This document shows positions 38,642 to 50,415 of a DNA stretch of 64,000 nt, one piece after another. The notes below the pieces were generated by a model that was given only the letters and a program-made list of their open reading frames with translations, was not told the origin of the DNA and did not search any database. The translations under genes and the position numbers were made by a program. Numbering within the stretch: position 1 is the stretch's first letter; each line of letters opens with the position of its first letter. This stretch comes from an uncultured bacterium (GTDB taxonomy: Bacteria; Myxococcota_A; Bradymonadia; UBA7976; VGTA01), in contig CALSSE010000017.1 in the NCBI GenBank assembly GCA_943788935.1, forward strand, positions 544,001 through 608,000, in the 5' to 3' direction.

Positions 38642-39793
38642 ATGAACGATTCAAGTACAGAGCCCTGTCGATTGAGATTGATCTTAGCGAGCGTTCTCCT
38701 CTTGAGTTTTGTATATGGTGAGGCTTACCCCCAAGAATTGACCATTGGGTCATCTACGACGAGCTCTATAAAGGCTCAAAGGATGACTCAAAGGATCAAG
38801 AGTGTAGCGTTAAGTTTACACTTTGAGCTCCCTGAGTTAGGACTCACCTATCGACGCTGTTTGGAATATGCCAAACAGCTAGGGGCCTCTCACGTCGCGA
38901 TCGTTGTTCAAGCTCAAATGACTGAGACGACCTCATCTACTCTCAGCACTCAAGGGGGTGAGAGCACAAGTATGACTGAATTAAAACGAGTCATAGGGCT
39001 TGCAGAAGAGCTCAGCCTCAAGGTGATCCTCTTCCCTATTATTTGGTTAGATCAGCGGGGAGAAGGTGAGTGGAGAGGGACCTTGGCACCCCGTGACCTC
39101 AATCGTTGGTGGATCTCATATGAAGAGTGGATCACTACATTGGCGGTGTTAGCAGAGAAGCATAAGGTGTCTATGCTCTCAATTGGGAGTGAGCTGTCCT
39201 CTCTAGAGTCCGATGAGGGGAGATGGAGAGCGATGATTCGGCGTTTGAGGTCAAGTTATAGTGGCCTAATGACCTATTCAGCGAATTGGGATCATTTTGA
39301 TCAAGTGGGGTTTTGGGACCAACTAGATATGATTGGTTTGACTGCTTATTATCCACTAGCAACGCCTCAATCAATACTGCGTAAAAGAGAGCGCAGCTCC
39401 TCACATTCTAAACCTCGTCTCCGCGTCAACTCTATGCGTTCACGTTGGAGCTTAGTTCGTTTAGGGTTGATAGAGTGGTTAGAGAAGCATCATCCTCAGC
39501 GCTCTATTTTTTTCACTGAGCTAGGTTATCCAAGTCAAGTCGGTGGTGCAGAGAAGCCTTGGCATTATTTGCAGAGCGCTGAAGTCGATTTAGATATTCA
39601 ACGAGATGCCTTTATCGCTTTTCGTGAAACTTGGCGAGAAGACAAGCGTCTACGAGGGGTGAATATTTGGAACATTTGGGGTCTAGGAGGTCCACATGAT
39701 GCGTGGTATACCATACGAGGTAAACCGGCGAGTAAAGAAGTCGCTCGTCTCTTTGAGGTATTAAGTGATATACCACTCCCATACTCTCCATAG
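38642..39793 (+). CDS. Secreted TIM-barrel glycosidase, GH113-like
   Basis: The ATG at 38642 gives a signal peptide (RLRLILASVLLLSFVYGEA) directly before the mature part, so it is preferred over the GTG at 38567, which overlaps the previous gene. The domain has GASHVAIVVQAQ, the SIGSELSSLE strand with a Glu at the acid/base position and FFTELGYPS with a second Glu, as in GH113 beta-mannanase-like enzymes. About 383 residues fits a single-domain enzyme. The substrate is not certain. Confidence 0.65.
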   Translation: MNDSSTEPCRLRLILASVLLLSFVYGEAYPQELTIGSSTTSSIKAQRMTQRIKSVALSLHFELPELGLTYRRCLEYAKQLGASHVAIVVQAQMTETTSSTLSTQGGESTSMTELKRVIGLAEELSLKVILFPIIWLDQRGEGEWRGTLAPRDLNRWWISYEEWITTLAVLAEKHKVSMLSIGSELSSLESDEGRWRAMIRRLRSSYSGLMTYSANWDHFDQVGFWDQLDMIGLTAYYPLATPQSILRKRERSSSHSKPRLRVNSMRSRWSLVRLGLIEWLEKHHPQRSIFFTELGYPSQVGGAEKPWHYLQSAEVDLDIQRDAFIAFRETWREDKRLRGVNIWNIWGLGGPHDAWYTIRGKPASKEVARLFEVLSDIPLPYSP

Positions 39794-39836
39794 AGTCTGT
39801 CTTTTCCTATTATTTGAGTCGTGAGGTCAACTAGAG

Positions 39837-40792
39837 ATGAGCGATGATTGGCTCCCCCCTGAGGTACCGAAGAAGCCGGCTTTTTTGAACCGCTTATGGT
39901 GGATTGGCGGCAGCGTTTTTGTTTTGAGTTTAACGCTCGGTTTAAGTTTAAGGAGTATCACTGATAGCGAAGTTCCTCCTCGCCGAAGAGCGCTCGGTGA
40001 AGTGAGCTTCCTGTTTGGGTCTAGCCCTATGCTCGCTCCTTCTCAGCAACGTCTCGCCGTTCATCTGACCGAGGAAGGAAAACAAGACAGAGAGAGGCAG
40101 GTCGCTAACGTCTCTCCCGTTGTCTCTGATCGCTCATTATCGCTCACATCGAGGACGGGTCTTTGGAAGGCTAACTCAGAGAGTGCTCCATCACCGGTGG
40201 AAGTAGCGACAGCGCCTCGTTCACGAGTCCTTACCCCTTCTTTATCATCAGTGCCGAAGCCTGCGCCGAAGCCTGTGCTTGAGCTAGCGCCGAAGCCTGC
40301 GCCGAAGCCTGCGCCGAAGCCTGTGCCGAAGCCTGCGCGAAGCCTGCGCCGAAGCCTGCGCCGAAGCCTGCGCCGAAGCCTGCGCCGAAGCCTGCGCCGA
40401 AGCCTGCGCCGAAGCCTTCGCCGAAGCCTGCGCCGAAGCCTGCGCCGAAGCCTGCGCCGAAGTTAGCGCCGAAGTTAGCGCCGAAGCCTGCGCTGAAGCC
40501 TGCACCAAGTGAAGTTCATCACCAGTCGACGACCACATGGGATCAAGCCTCTTATTCACTTCAAGTGAAGGCGTTTAGATCAGAGCGAGAAGCCTCAGCT
40601 TTTCTTGATACACTGGATCAACTTTGGCCAAATCTCCCCACACGGATCCTCACAGGATCAAGTAGAAATCGACCAATATACAGAGTTTTGCTTGGAGCTT
40701 TTGAGAAGCGAGCGGAGGCTCAGAGTGTACGTCGAGAGTTTATGAAGCAATTTGGCTCTAAGGATAAGCCCTTCATCAAAACGATTAAGTGA
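39837..40792 (+). pseudogene. SPOR-domain membrane protein split by a frameshift in a 12-bp repeat
   Basis: The first frame has a membrane helix (about 24-42), then a long linker and a PKPA repeat. A missing C in GCCTGCGCGAAGCC (near 40,338; the other copies read GCGCCGAAG) turns PKPA into RSLR, and the frame stops at 40,466. The PKPA frame resumes downstream and continues to 40,792 with a SPOR domain (SLQVKAFRSEREASAFL, then RPIYRVLLGAFEKRAEA), which binds denuded septal peptidoglycan. A helix, proline-rich linker and SPOR is the FtsN/DedD layout. The indel may be real, switchable or an error. Confidence 0.8.
40255..40500 (+). repeat. 12-bp coding minisatellite (PKPA repeats)
   Basis: GCGCCGAAGCCT-type units repeat about eighteen times, with rare variants (GTGCCGAAG, TTCGCCGAAG, TTAGCGCCGAAG) and one copy missing a base near 40,338. 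Confidence 0.9.
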
Positions 40793-41555
40793 TGGAGCAC
40801 TCTAGGTGTTGCATGCTCTGAGTGCCCTGAGCTATCAACCCAAGGTAAGCGGTCTCAAGAGACCACTTCGTTTTGTGTTGACTGAGCCATTCCTGATGGC
40901 CTATGGAGTGCAGTAAGGCTCCTTGATGAAGTACCCAATAATGATCAGCGATCTGCTCAGCGGCCGCTAATCGATGAGTGCTCATCACTAACAAGCAGGT
41001 GCGCGACAGCTGCTTGAGGACCGCATTGATCTCTCTTGTTTGCAGTGGGTCTAGTCCTGAATGAACTTCGTCGAGAACTAGCATTGTAGGTCGATGAACT
41101 ATGGCGGTCGCCAGACCTACTCGTTGTCGTTGACCTCTAGAGAGAGTATCGCAGCGTCTTCCGCTCAGCTCATGAAGATTACATTCATGTATGACCCTCT
41201 CGATCGCTCCTGCTCTTTGCTTGCGAGGTACTTTATGGAGGATCGCTGAGCCTTTTAGAACCTCATATATAGAGAGAGCCGGAGGGAGAGGTGTCTGCTC
41301 TGAGAGATAACCGACCTCAGCGCGAGCTTCACTCTCAGGATAGAGCGCTCGCTGATTGAGAGTGATCACTCCTGCAGAGAGGCGTTGAGCGCCGACTAGT
41401 CCTCGTAATAAAGTAGACTTACCCGCTCCATTGGCTCCAATCAAAGCGACGCAGCCAGGACCACGCTGATATAGGGTAATAGAGTCAAGAGCTCTGACTC
41501 CCTGATAGGCATGGGAGAGACCTGCGCAAGTGAGTTCAATCGTTGTCATGTTCAT
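40785..41555 (-). CDS. ABC transporter ATP-binding protein
   Basis: The 256-residue ATPase has Walker A GANGAGKSTL, the signature LSRGQRQR, and a Walker B / D-loop VLDEVHSGLDP in which the common DEPTSGLD reads DEVHSGLD; catalytic Glu is kept. It is of the three-domain-less CcmA/NatA-like type. No permease gene is adjacent in this window, so its membrane partner must be encoded elsewhere. Confidence 0.8.
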   Translation of the reverse strand: MNMTTIELTCAGLSHAYQGVRALDSITLYQRGPGCVALIGANGAGKSTLLRGLVGAQRLSAGVITLNQRALYPESEARAEVGYLSEQTPLPPALSIYEVLKGSAILHKVPRKQRAGAIERVIHECNLHELSGRRCDTLSRGQRQRVGLATAIVHRPTMLVLDEVHSGLDPLQTREINAVLKQLSRTCLLVMSTHRLAAAEQIADHYWVLHQGALLHSIGHQEWLSQHKTKWSLETAYLGLIAQGTQSMQHLECSIT

Positions 41556-41707
41556 ACCTAGAAGAGCATTTCGTGTTTAAGTATATGATTTATAGTGCAT
41601 TTTGTTGAATAGAAATGAGTATTTAAAGCAGGTTGACGCTTTACAGTTCTCATGATAGGTTCTCCCCCATTCAACCCCCCCTTTCTATGTATTTCAAGAG
41701 AGAACGC

Positions 41708-42739
41708 ATGAACGCTCCCGTCAACGAACTCTTATATGCAGGCGCAGTCCGCATTGATATGGACTCCACGTCTCTCATAGTCTTGGCGTTGTTCACCCTC
41801 TTATTTTTCACTCTTCGTAAGCTCGTCTTTCATCCCTTCTTAGAAGATGTTGATCGTCGAGAAAGCAAGACCGTGAAGATGAGAGAGACCGCTGAAGAAC
41901 TAGAAGCGCGCGCTGAAGCGCTGCGTGAGAAGCATCAAGCAGCTGTTGAGGCGGCCACTCAAGAAGCTCAAGAGGCTCGTCGCGCGCTCCGCGTAGAGGG
42001 TCTTCATGACAAAGAGGGTCGTATCAGCGAAGCGCAAGCAGAGGCGCAGGCAAAATATGAGGCGCAATCAGAGATACTCAACGCTCAGTTTGATTCAGCT
42101 CGAACGAGCGCACTCTCCCAAGCAGATGACTTGGCAAAGAGCATCGCCTCTAAAGTACTCGGTCGAGCTGTCGCATGGATGCTCATCATGGGGAGCAGTA
42201 CTTACTGCCTCGCCGGTGAAGCATTCGCCGGTGGTGATGCTCATGGGGCAGACACTTATCTGTTCGATCTAGCAAACCAAGCGGCCTCGCTCCTCGTTCT
42301 TGTGGGTCTGATCGTCTTCTTCGCTGGTTCTAAGGTTAAAGCGAGTCTCCAAGTACGCGCTGAGGCGCTCGCTTCAGAGATCGCTGCAGCACAGTCCGCT
42401 CACGATGAAGCGCAAAATCTTCTCAATAAGTATGAGAGTATGATCAGCGAGCTCGAGAGTGAGCGTGAGACGCTCCTTGAGACTTATCGTAAACAAGGTG
42501 AAAATGAGAAAGCGAAGCTGATCGAAGAAGGTAAATCTGAGGCAGAGAGAGCAGCGAGAGATGCCGAGCGCATCGCTGAGAATGAGCTGGCCTCTATGCA
42601 GAGCAAAATCGAGCGTGAGCTCGTAGATGTCTCGCTCGCTCGAGCAGAAGAGCTGATTGTCAAAAAACTTAATATCACTGACCACACTCGATTGAATCAG
42701 AGCTATCTCTCAGAGCTCGATAAACTCGCTCGTGGCTAA
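41708..42739 (+). CDS. atpF: ATP synthase b' and b subunits fused in one frame
   Basis: Starting from ATG 41708 (ribosome site AAGAGAG), residues 1-157 form a complete b'-type subunit: a membrane helix, then a long charged coiled coil ending ASKVLGRAVA. Residue W157 is followed by M158, where a second subunit starts with a signal-like hydrophobic segment (MLIMGSSTYCLAG), another membrane helix (ASLLVLVGLIVFFAG) and a second coiled coil. The two halves have the usual lengths of separate b' and b genes. Around 42,175-42,181 the DNA reads GCATGGATG; with one G less it would be GCATGATG, a classic overlapping stop/start. So the fusion rests on one base. The two halves make the peripheral stalk. 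Confidence 0.8.
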   Translation: MNAPVNELLYAGAVRIDMDSTSLIVLALFTLLFFTLRKLVFHPFLEDVDRRESKTVKMRETAEELEARAEALREKHQAAVEAATQEAQEARRALRVEGLHDKEGRISEAQAEAQAKYEAQSEILNAQFDSARTSALSQADDLAKSIASKVLGRAVAWMLIMGSSTYCLAGEAFAGGDAHGADTYLFDLANQAASLLVLVGLIVFFAGSKVKASLQVRAEALASEIAAAQSAHDEAQNLLNKYESMISELESERETLLETYRKQGENEKAKLIEEGKSEAERAARDAERIAENELASMQSKIERELVDVSLARAEELIVKKLNITDHTRLNQSYLSELDKLARG

Positions 42740-42764
42740 TCATTAGCCTCACAGGAGAATACTT

Positions 42765-43310
42765 ATGCGTGAAGATACAGTCGCAGAGCGCTATGCGCGA
42801 GCCCTCCTCGAGATCGGCGTAGAGCGTGGCACTTTAGAGAGTCTCGGCGATGAGCTAGGTCGCGTCAGCGCCCTGTTCGCTCAGTCAGAAGAGCTTCGCA
42901 TCTTGATGAAGCACCCTAGCTTCACTACCGAGGCCCGAAAGGGAGTACTCGGAGAGCTGATGGAGAGAGTTATCGTCAGCCCTACTTGCCGAAACTTTAT
43001 GCTCTTACTCGTCGACCGGGGCCGCATTAGCCTCGTTGAGAACATAGAGAGAGTCTTCGGTGATCTCGTCGATCGACACTTAGGTCGTGTGAGAGCCACT
43101 GTAACCTCTGCTCAACCGCTCAGCGAGCCTGATCGTAAGCGACTTGAGCGCGCGCTGAGCAGCGCTACCAAGAAGCAGGTCATCTTAAACACTCAAATCG
43201 ATACTTCTGTGATCGCTGGTATGGTCACCGAGGTTGATGGGCGAGTCTTTGATGGCAGCGTTCGCACTAGTCTAAGTAAGATAGGCGCTCGTCTTCGGAC
43301 AGGCGTCTAA
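42765..43310 (+). CDS. atpH: ATP synthase delta subunit
   Basis: A 181-residue protein. VAERYARALLEIGVERG is the N-terminal OSCP/delta motif, and the C-terminal RVRATVTSAQPLSEPDRKRLERAL with GRVFDGSVRTSL closes the family. It links the stalk to the F1 head. It follows the b'/b gene by 25 bases with ribosome site AGGAGA. Confidence 0.9.
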   Translation: MREDTVAERYARALLEIGVERGTLESLGDELGRVSALFAQSEELRILMKHPSFTTEARKGVLGELMERVIVSPTCRNFMLLLVDRGRISLVENIERVFGDLVDRHLGRVRATVTSAQPLSEPDRKRLERALSSATKKQVILNTQIDTSVIAGMVTEVDGRVFDGSVRTSLSKIGARLRTGV

Positions 43311-43449
43311 GGCACTTCGTCGTCACTTAAGTCACTTAGCCATTTAGGCACTTAGTCACTACTAAACATTCATCTAAACTTTACTTAAACTCAGATCCTG
43401 TACACCGCAGATCCTGTTTGACGCGCCGAAAGCGCACGAGGAGTACCCC

Positions 43450-44958
43450 ATGGAGATCAAGGTCGAAGAGATCAGCCGGATCATCCGCAAGCAGATTGAA
43501 GACTATGACAAGCACGTTGAAGAGAGTGAGACGGGCACCGTCCTCTCTGCTGGCGATGGTATCGCTCGCGTTCACGGGCTTTCACAAGCGATGGCGGGCG
43601 AGCTGCTCGACTTCCCTAACGACGTCAAGGGCATGGTCCTCAACCTAGAGGAAGACAACGTAGGTGTGGCGCTCCTTGGTGAAGCTCACCTCATCAAAGA
43701 GGGCGACGAAGTCAAGCGTACCGGCACGATCGTAGAGGTTCCTGTAGGTGAGGCGCTTCTTGGTCGTGTAGTCAATGCGCTCGGCCAACCTATCGACGGT
43801 AAAGGTGACATCGATACCCCTCACTCACGTCGTATAGAGATCAAAGCGCCTGGTATCATGCCTCGCAAGAGTGTCCATGAACCACTCCAGACGGGTCTCA
43901 AGGCGATTGACTCAATGGTTCCGATCGGCCGTGGTCAGCGTGAGCTAATCATCGGTGACCGACAGACTGGAAAGACTGCGGTCGCGATAGATACCATCAT
44001 CAATCAGAAGAACACTGACGTCTACTGCATTTACGTCGCTATCGGCCAAAAGCAGAGCACTGTTGCGCAGGTCGTGAACAAGCTAGAGCGTTTTGGTGCT
44101 ATGGAGTATACCACTGTGGTCAGCGCGGGTGCTTCTGACTTAGCGCCCCTACAGTTCCTCTCTCCCTTCACTGGTTGTACCATGGGTGAGTACTTCCGCG
44201 ATAATGGTCAGCATGCGCTCATCATCTATGATGATCTCACCAAGCAAGCGACCGCTTATCGTCAGATGTCACTCCTCCTCCGCCGTCCTCCAGGACGTGA
44301 GGCTTACCCTGGTGACGTCTTTTATCTCCACAGTCGCCTCCTAGAGCGCGCTGCTAAGATGAATGACAACAATGGTGGTGGTAGCCTCACTGCGCTCCCT
44401 ATCATTGAGACACAAGCGGGAGACGTCTCCGCGTACATCCCCACTAACGTGATCTCTATCACTGATGGTCAGATCTACCTTGAGAGTGATCTCTTTTACT
44501 CAGGTGTTCGCCCAGCGATCAACGTCGGACTCTCCGTCTCTCGTGTTGGTGGCTCAGCGCAGACCAAAGCGATGAAGAAGGTCGCGGGTACTCTTCGTCT
44601 TGACCTCGCCGCTTACCGTGAGATGCAAGCCTTCGCTCAGTTCGCGAGTGATCTCGACGCCTCTACTCAGAAGCAGCTCGCTCGTGGTGAGCGCCTCGTA
44701 GAGCTTCTCAAGCAGGGTCAATATACACCGATGCCTTTCGAGCAGCAGGTACTCGTTATCTATGCAGCGACCAAGGGCTTCACCGATGACGTCCCTGTGG
44801 CTAAGATCGCTGATTACGAGAAGGGCTTAATCGACTTCTTTGAATCAGAGAAGAAGGACGTTATGGAAGAGCTCCGCAGCGCGGGTAAGCTCGATGATGG
44901 CGTTGTCTCTGGCTTTGAGTCAGGAATCAAGACTTTCAATGATCGCTTCGGCGCTTAA
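43450..44958 (+). CDS. atpA: ATP synthase alpha subunit
   Basis: A 502-residue protein of normal length. [15 protein letters not shown] is the P-loop, [26 protein letters not shown] and the [17 protein letters not shown] signature are diagnostic. The ribosome site is GAGGAG. The 139-base gap before it holds imperfect CACTTAG repeats but no gene. Confidence 0.97.
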   Translation: MEIKVEEISRIIRKQIEDYDKHVEESETGTVLSAGDGIARVHGLSQAMAGELLDFPNDVKGMVLNLEEDNVGVALLGEAHLIKEGDEVKRTGTIVEVPVGEALLGRVVNALGQPIDGKGDIDTPHSRRIEIKAPGIMPRKSVHEPLQTGLKAIDSMVPIGRGQRELIIGDRQTGKTAVAIDTIINQKNTDVYCIYVAIGQKQSTVAQVVNKLERFGAMEYTTVVSAGASDLAPLQFLSPFTGCTMGEYFRDNGQHALIIYDDLTKQATAYRQMSLLLRRPPGREAYPGDVFYLHSRLLERAAKMNDNNGGGSLTALPIIETQAGDVSAYIPTNVISITDGQIYLESDLFYSGVRPAINVGLSVSRVGGSAQTKAMKKVAGTLRLDLAAYREMQAFAQFASDLDASTQKQLARGERLVELLKQGQYTPMPFEQQVLVIYAATKGFTDDVPVAKIADYEKGLIDFFESEKKDVMEELRSAGKLDDGVVSGFESGIKTFNDRFGA

Positions 44959-45012
44959 GTTGACCTCGAGTCTCCCCCTTCACCACAGCGACATCCTCAG
45001 AGGAGCCTGTAA

Positions 45013-45876
45013 ATGCCTAGCTTAAAAGATATCCGTAAGCGTATCAGCTCGGTGAAGAACACCCAAAAGATCACCCGCGCGCTAAAGCTTGTTTCAGCTG
45101 CGAAGCTGAACCGCTCTCAGCGCGAAATGTCACGCCTCAAGCCTTATGCTGAGAAGCAAGAGGGCTTGATCCGTGACCTGGTCGCCGAAGTCGGCGGAGA
45201 GGGATCGCCCCTCTTTGAGAGCCGCTCTGAAGTGAAGGAGATCGCAGTCCTCCTCATCTGCAGTGACCGCGGTATGTGTGGTGGTTTTAATAGTAATGCG
45301 CTCAAGCACTTCCGCGCCTTTGTCGCCGAGAAGAAGTCTTCGGGCGCGAATGTGAGCGCGTGGACGATTGGTAAGCGTGCCTCACAGTTTATCACTAAGC
45401 AAGATTATACTCTCGGTAAAGACCTCGGTGAAGCGCTTCGCGCTGATCTGATGAATGATGTCCCCGATATGGCTGAAGACTTCACCCGTCACTTCCTCGA
45501 TGGGAGCTACGATGAGGTCTATATCGTCTCTAATCGGTTCGTCAACGCCATCACTCAGGTGCCGACGACTCATGACTTGCTCCCTATTACTCCGCCTCAA
45601 GATGTTGAGGTGAGCGGTGTAGAGCGCATCTATGAGCCTGATCAGCAGACTCTGTTGAATTTTATTCTCCCCCGCGCGATTGAGACTCAGATTCGCCAAG
45701 CGATCCTTGAGTCAATCACTGGTGAGCATGCTGCGCGCATGAACGCCATGAACAGCGCAACCGATAACGCGAACGATATGATCAACACTTTGACCCTCGA
45801 TCTCAACCGAGCACGTCAGGCAGCGATCACGGCCGAGCTGATGGAGATCATCAGCGGCGCCGAGGCGCTTAAGTAA
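45013..45876 (+). CDS. atpG: ATP synthase gamma subunit
   Basis: A 287-residue protein of normal length. The N-terminal helix LKDIRKRISSVKNTQKITRA and the C-terminal ESITGEHAARMNAMNSATDNAN are the conserved ends of the central rotor shaft. GAGGAG is the ribosome site. Confidence 0.95.
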   Translation: MPSLKDIRKRISSVKNTQKITRALKLVSAAKLNRSQREMSRLKPYAEKQEGLIRDLVAEVGGEGSPLFESRSEVKEIAVLLICSDRGMCGGFNSNALKHFRAFVAEKKSSGANVSAWTIGKRASQFITKQDYTLGKDLGEALRADLMNDVPDMAEDFTRHFLDGSYDEVYIVSNRFVNAITQVPTTHDLLPITPPQDVEVSGVERIYEPDQQTLLNFILPRAIETQIRQAILESITGEHAARMNAMNSATDNANDMINTLTLDLNRARQAAITAELMEIISGAEALK

Positions 45877-45903
45877 TCACTCACCTACTCTCTACAGTTT
45901 TAA

Positions 45904-47342
<1,439 letters not shown>

Positions 47343-47343
<1 letters not shown>

Positions 47344-47753
47344 TGTTGCAGCTAGAAGTCATCACGCCCAACGGTAGCGTGCTAAACGCCGAAGTCGAGC
47401 AGGTGACCGCGCCTGGTGTGGAGGGAGAATTCCAAGTTCTCCCCGCTCACCTCCCTGCGCTCGTCATCCTCGGTGGCGGTGTGCTCGGTTACAGCGTCAA
47501 GGGTGAGCAAAAGGCCCTCTACCTTCGCGGTGGAGTCGTCGAGGTGAGCCAAAACGCTGAGAACATTGGTGAAGGTCGAGTGTTGATCCTCGCTGAAGAG
47601 ACTCAGACCCCCGAGAAGCTCGACAAAGAGCGAGCTCAGACCCTGAAAGACAGCGCTGAGAAGTCTTTACAGAGCGCTGATTACGTGACCGACGCCAAGC
47701 TCGCTCGCATCCGCCAAGACATCGATTTCGCCGAGGCGGTGCTCGGCGCCTAA
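47343..47753 (+). CDS. atpC: ATP synthase epsilon subunit
   Basis: A 136-residue protein of normal length; LQLEVITPNGSVLNAEVEQV and the GEFQVLPAHLPALVIL beta-barrel segment are typical. It is the last gene of the F1 operon. Subunits a, c and AtpI are not here, so the Fo genes lie elsewhere, as in several related bacteria. Confidence 0.95.
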
Positions 47754-47783
47754 TCGCGTCCCGAGCAACCGCTAAGCGAGTTT

Positions 47784-48569
47784 ATGCAATACACTCCTCC
47801 ATTGATTGAGGTGAGGCTACTGAGGCGCTACAAGCGCTTCTTAGCCGATGTATATTCAGCGATCCCTCTCGAGGGAGCGACTGAGATCACCCATGAGCTT
47901 ACGCCTAAAGGTCATATCGCCTTTACCGCTCATTGCGCTAACCCAGGTGGGATGCATGGCCTAGTGACTCCTCATCATCGCGCCTGGGTCTTTGACTCTC
48001 AAAACCCCAAGCGCAAGCTCCGTTATTCACTTGAGCTTGTAGAGACCGCTGAGGGGTCGGTCGTCTGTGTGAATACAGCGCGTGCGAACACTCTGGTCGG
48101 CGAAGCTCTCGCCGAGGGGTTCTTCGCCGAACTCGCTGATCTTCATTACAAGCCTGAGGTCCGCTGGGGTGAAGGCGAACATCGCTCCCGTTTCGATTTT
48201 GCGTTTTGGGGCTCAAGAGAAGACGAGTCCATGCAACCCCTAGGCTATCTTGAGGTAAAGAGCGTCACCTACGCTCTAGACCCCTTAAATGAGCCAGGCT
48301 TAGTCGCTTTCCCTGATGCGGTGACCGCGAGAGGCCTTAAACACCTCGAAGCACTCATCGAGGTGGTCCGCGGTGGTCAACGCGCGATCCTCTGTTTCTG
48401 TGTCAACCGCAGCGACGCTGAGCGTGTCACGGTCGCCGAGCACATCGATCCTGCCTACGCCGAGGCTCTAAAACGAGCAGTCGACGCGGGGGTTGAGGTG
48501 ATGGCGGTCAAGGCGAGCGTGAGTCCAACGGCGCATCGCATCTGCGACATACTCCCTCTAGATCTCTGA
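47784..48569 (+). CDS. sfsA: Sugar fermentation stimulation protein SfsA (nuclease-like)
   Basis: A 261-residue protein beginning LIEVRLLRRYKRFLADV, with AHCANPGGMHGL, VNTARANTLVGEAL and LEVKSVTY, all SfsA signatures. LEVKSVTY fits the ExK half of a PD-(D/E)XK site, and the family binds or cuts nucleic acid. It follows atpC by 30 bases. Confidence 0.92.
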   Translation: MQYTPPLIEVRLLRRYKRFLADVYSAIPLEGATEITHELTPKGHIAFTAHCANPGGMHGLVTPHHRAWVFDSQNPKRKLRYSLELVETAEGSVVCVNTARANTLVGEALAEGFFAELADLHYKPEVRWGEGEHRSRFDFAFWGSREDESMQPLGYLEVKSVTYALDPLNEPGLVAFPDAVTARGLKHLEALIEVVRGGQRAILCFCVNRSDAERVTVAEHIDPAYAEALKRAVDAGVEVMAVKASVSPTAHRICDILPLDL

Positions 48570-48749
48570 GTGATCCCAAGCGGTTTAATCGCCTTGGCCA
48601 TATTGATGGCTTGGGTATATTGATGTTGTGACGGGCTTAGAAGAGAAGCTCCCCTCTTGTGAAGCGTCACATTTACTCTTGGTGCAGGGTTATCTAAATG
48701 ACCCTCTCAGCTTATAAGAGGAGCGACCTGTGATCCCCTCGGAGGGCTT

Positions 48750-50294
48750 GTGACAACGCATCCTACCCCTCATCCACTCCCGACGGCTTACAAGCGTCGG
48801 CAACCTGAGCGCAGCACCCTTCATCAAGCGATCACTCAGCATCTCCCACACCTTCATTCACGACTCGATCATGAGGGGAGAGCGCTCCCACCCTTTGTAG
48901 AGCTCACCTTTGAGCGTTATCTCAGCTGTGGTCAACTCCAAGGTGGTTTTGTTCGTTTATATTGCTCAGAGTGTAAACATAATCGACTCATCGCTTTTTC
49001 ATGTAAGCGTCGAGGACTCTGCCCGAGCTGTGCGGGTCGAGTGATGACCCAACGGGCGATGCGTCAACGAGAGGCGGTGATCCCCGCAGTGCGCAATCGT
49101 CAATGGGTCTTAACCTTCCCAAGACCTCTTCACACCTATCTCGCCTATTTTCCTCATGCGCTCACTGATGCGCTTGATCTGTTTATCGAGACATTGCGTT
49201 ATCATTACCAGCGTCGCTGCTTACCCGCAGCCCCCTCTCCACCAGAGTCCTTTGATGTCGATTACATAAACGCTTATTATCGCCCTCGATACCCTCACGA
49301 TATAGGAGCGCTCACTAGCGTTCAGCGTCACACAGATGCGCTCAGCCTTTATCCGCACTTTCATACTCTCACCACAGATGGCCTCTTCGTCGCCCGCTCC
49401 TCTCCTCAAGCCGCTCAGTCGACTCTGCGACCGAGAGCGCCTGTAGATGACGCTGTATTTATCACTGCGGAGCCTCTCTCTTCTGAAGATCTTCAAGAGA
49501 TCCTAGTGCTCTACCAGCGCCGCCTCACGCGTCGATTCATCCGCCGAGGCTATCTACGTCCAAACGTCGATGGTCTACCCGCAGCCGAGCAGACCTTTAG
49601 CCTCTTTTGGGGCGCTGAGCCTCCCTCTGAAGAGGAGCAACAGCTCCTAAAGTGCTACGCGGCGAGCGCTCAGCTACGTCATGCTTTTGGCCCACGCGCA
49701 GGCCACCCCCTCGAGCTAGACCTCGCCGATGAGACGAGTGATCGCCCAAGTTCACATGAGCTCTGCGTCAGCTATGCAGGTTTTAATGTACACGCCAACA
49801 CAGTCATCGAGGCTGAGGACCGCGATCGACTTGAGCAAATGTGTCGATATATCCAACGACCTGTGATCGCCAAAGATCGATTAAAGAAACTCGAAGACGG
49901 CAGATTTTACTATGCGTTCAAGCGGCAGTGGAAGAGCGGCGCTAGAGGCATATTTTTTGAAGGCCCAGACCTCCTAGAGCGCTTAGCGGCCCTCATCCCT
50001 CCTCCCCGTAAACACCAAACAAGATACCACGGCGTCTATGCTCCACACTCTCGATTTCAGAGGGCGATCAAACACATGACGACTCGCTTCGAACAAGCAT
50101 TAAGCCATCAAGCCCGTCAACGTCGCCATGTGTACTGGGTTCTCTGGGCAGAGCTCTTAAAGCGCACCTTCAGAGAAGACGTTGAGCGCTGTCCCCACTG
50201 CACCTCAACTCTCCAACGCATCTCACTCATCACTACGCCCGAGGCGATCATCGCGCTCATCGCATACGATGAATCAGCGCGTGGTCCCCCCTAA
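48750..50294 (+). mobile_element. IS91-family transposase (Y2/HUH type)
   Basis: The 514-residue protein has an N-terminal zinc-binding domain (CSECKHNRLIAFSCKRRGLCPSC) and then the catalytic HUH region YPHFHTLTTDGLF, followed by a C-terminal cluster CPHC. This fits IS91/IS801-type rolling-circle transposases. The start is GTG at 48,750. The ends of the element could not be fixed from sequence; such elements have no inverted repeats and can mobilise neighbouring DNA, so the nuclease and CRISPR region to the right may have arrived with it. Confidence 0.85.
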
Positions 50295-50415
50295 CTAGTC
50301 AGAGGAGATGAGGCTGATTTAGGTGTGCCGAACGAAGTGTCCGTTACTGGTCAAGTGGGGGAAAGGGGGCGCTGTATCTTGCGCTTATAGAGAGCTTCGA
50401 CGAGTTAGCAGAGTT

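Noticed and set aside
40284-40559. Minus-strand frame with ASAQ repeats
   Set aside because: It is the complement of the PKPA repeat and has no start context.
45144-45699. Minus-strand frames within atpG
   Set aside because: They overlap a clear gamma subunit and show no motifs or ribosome sites.
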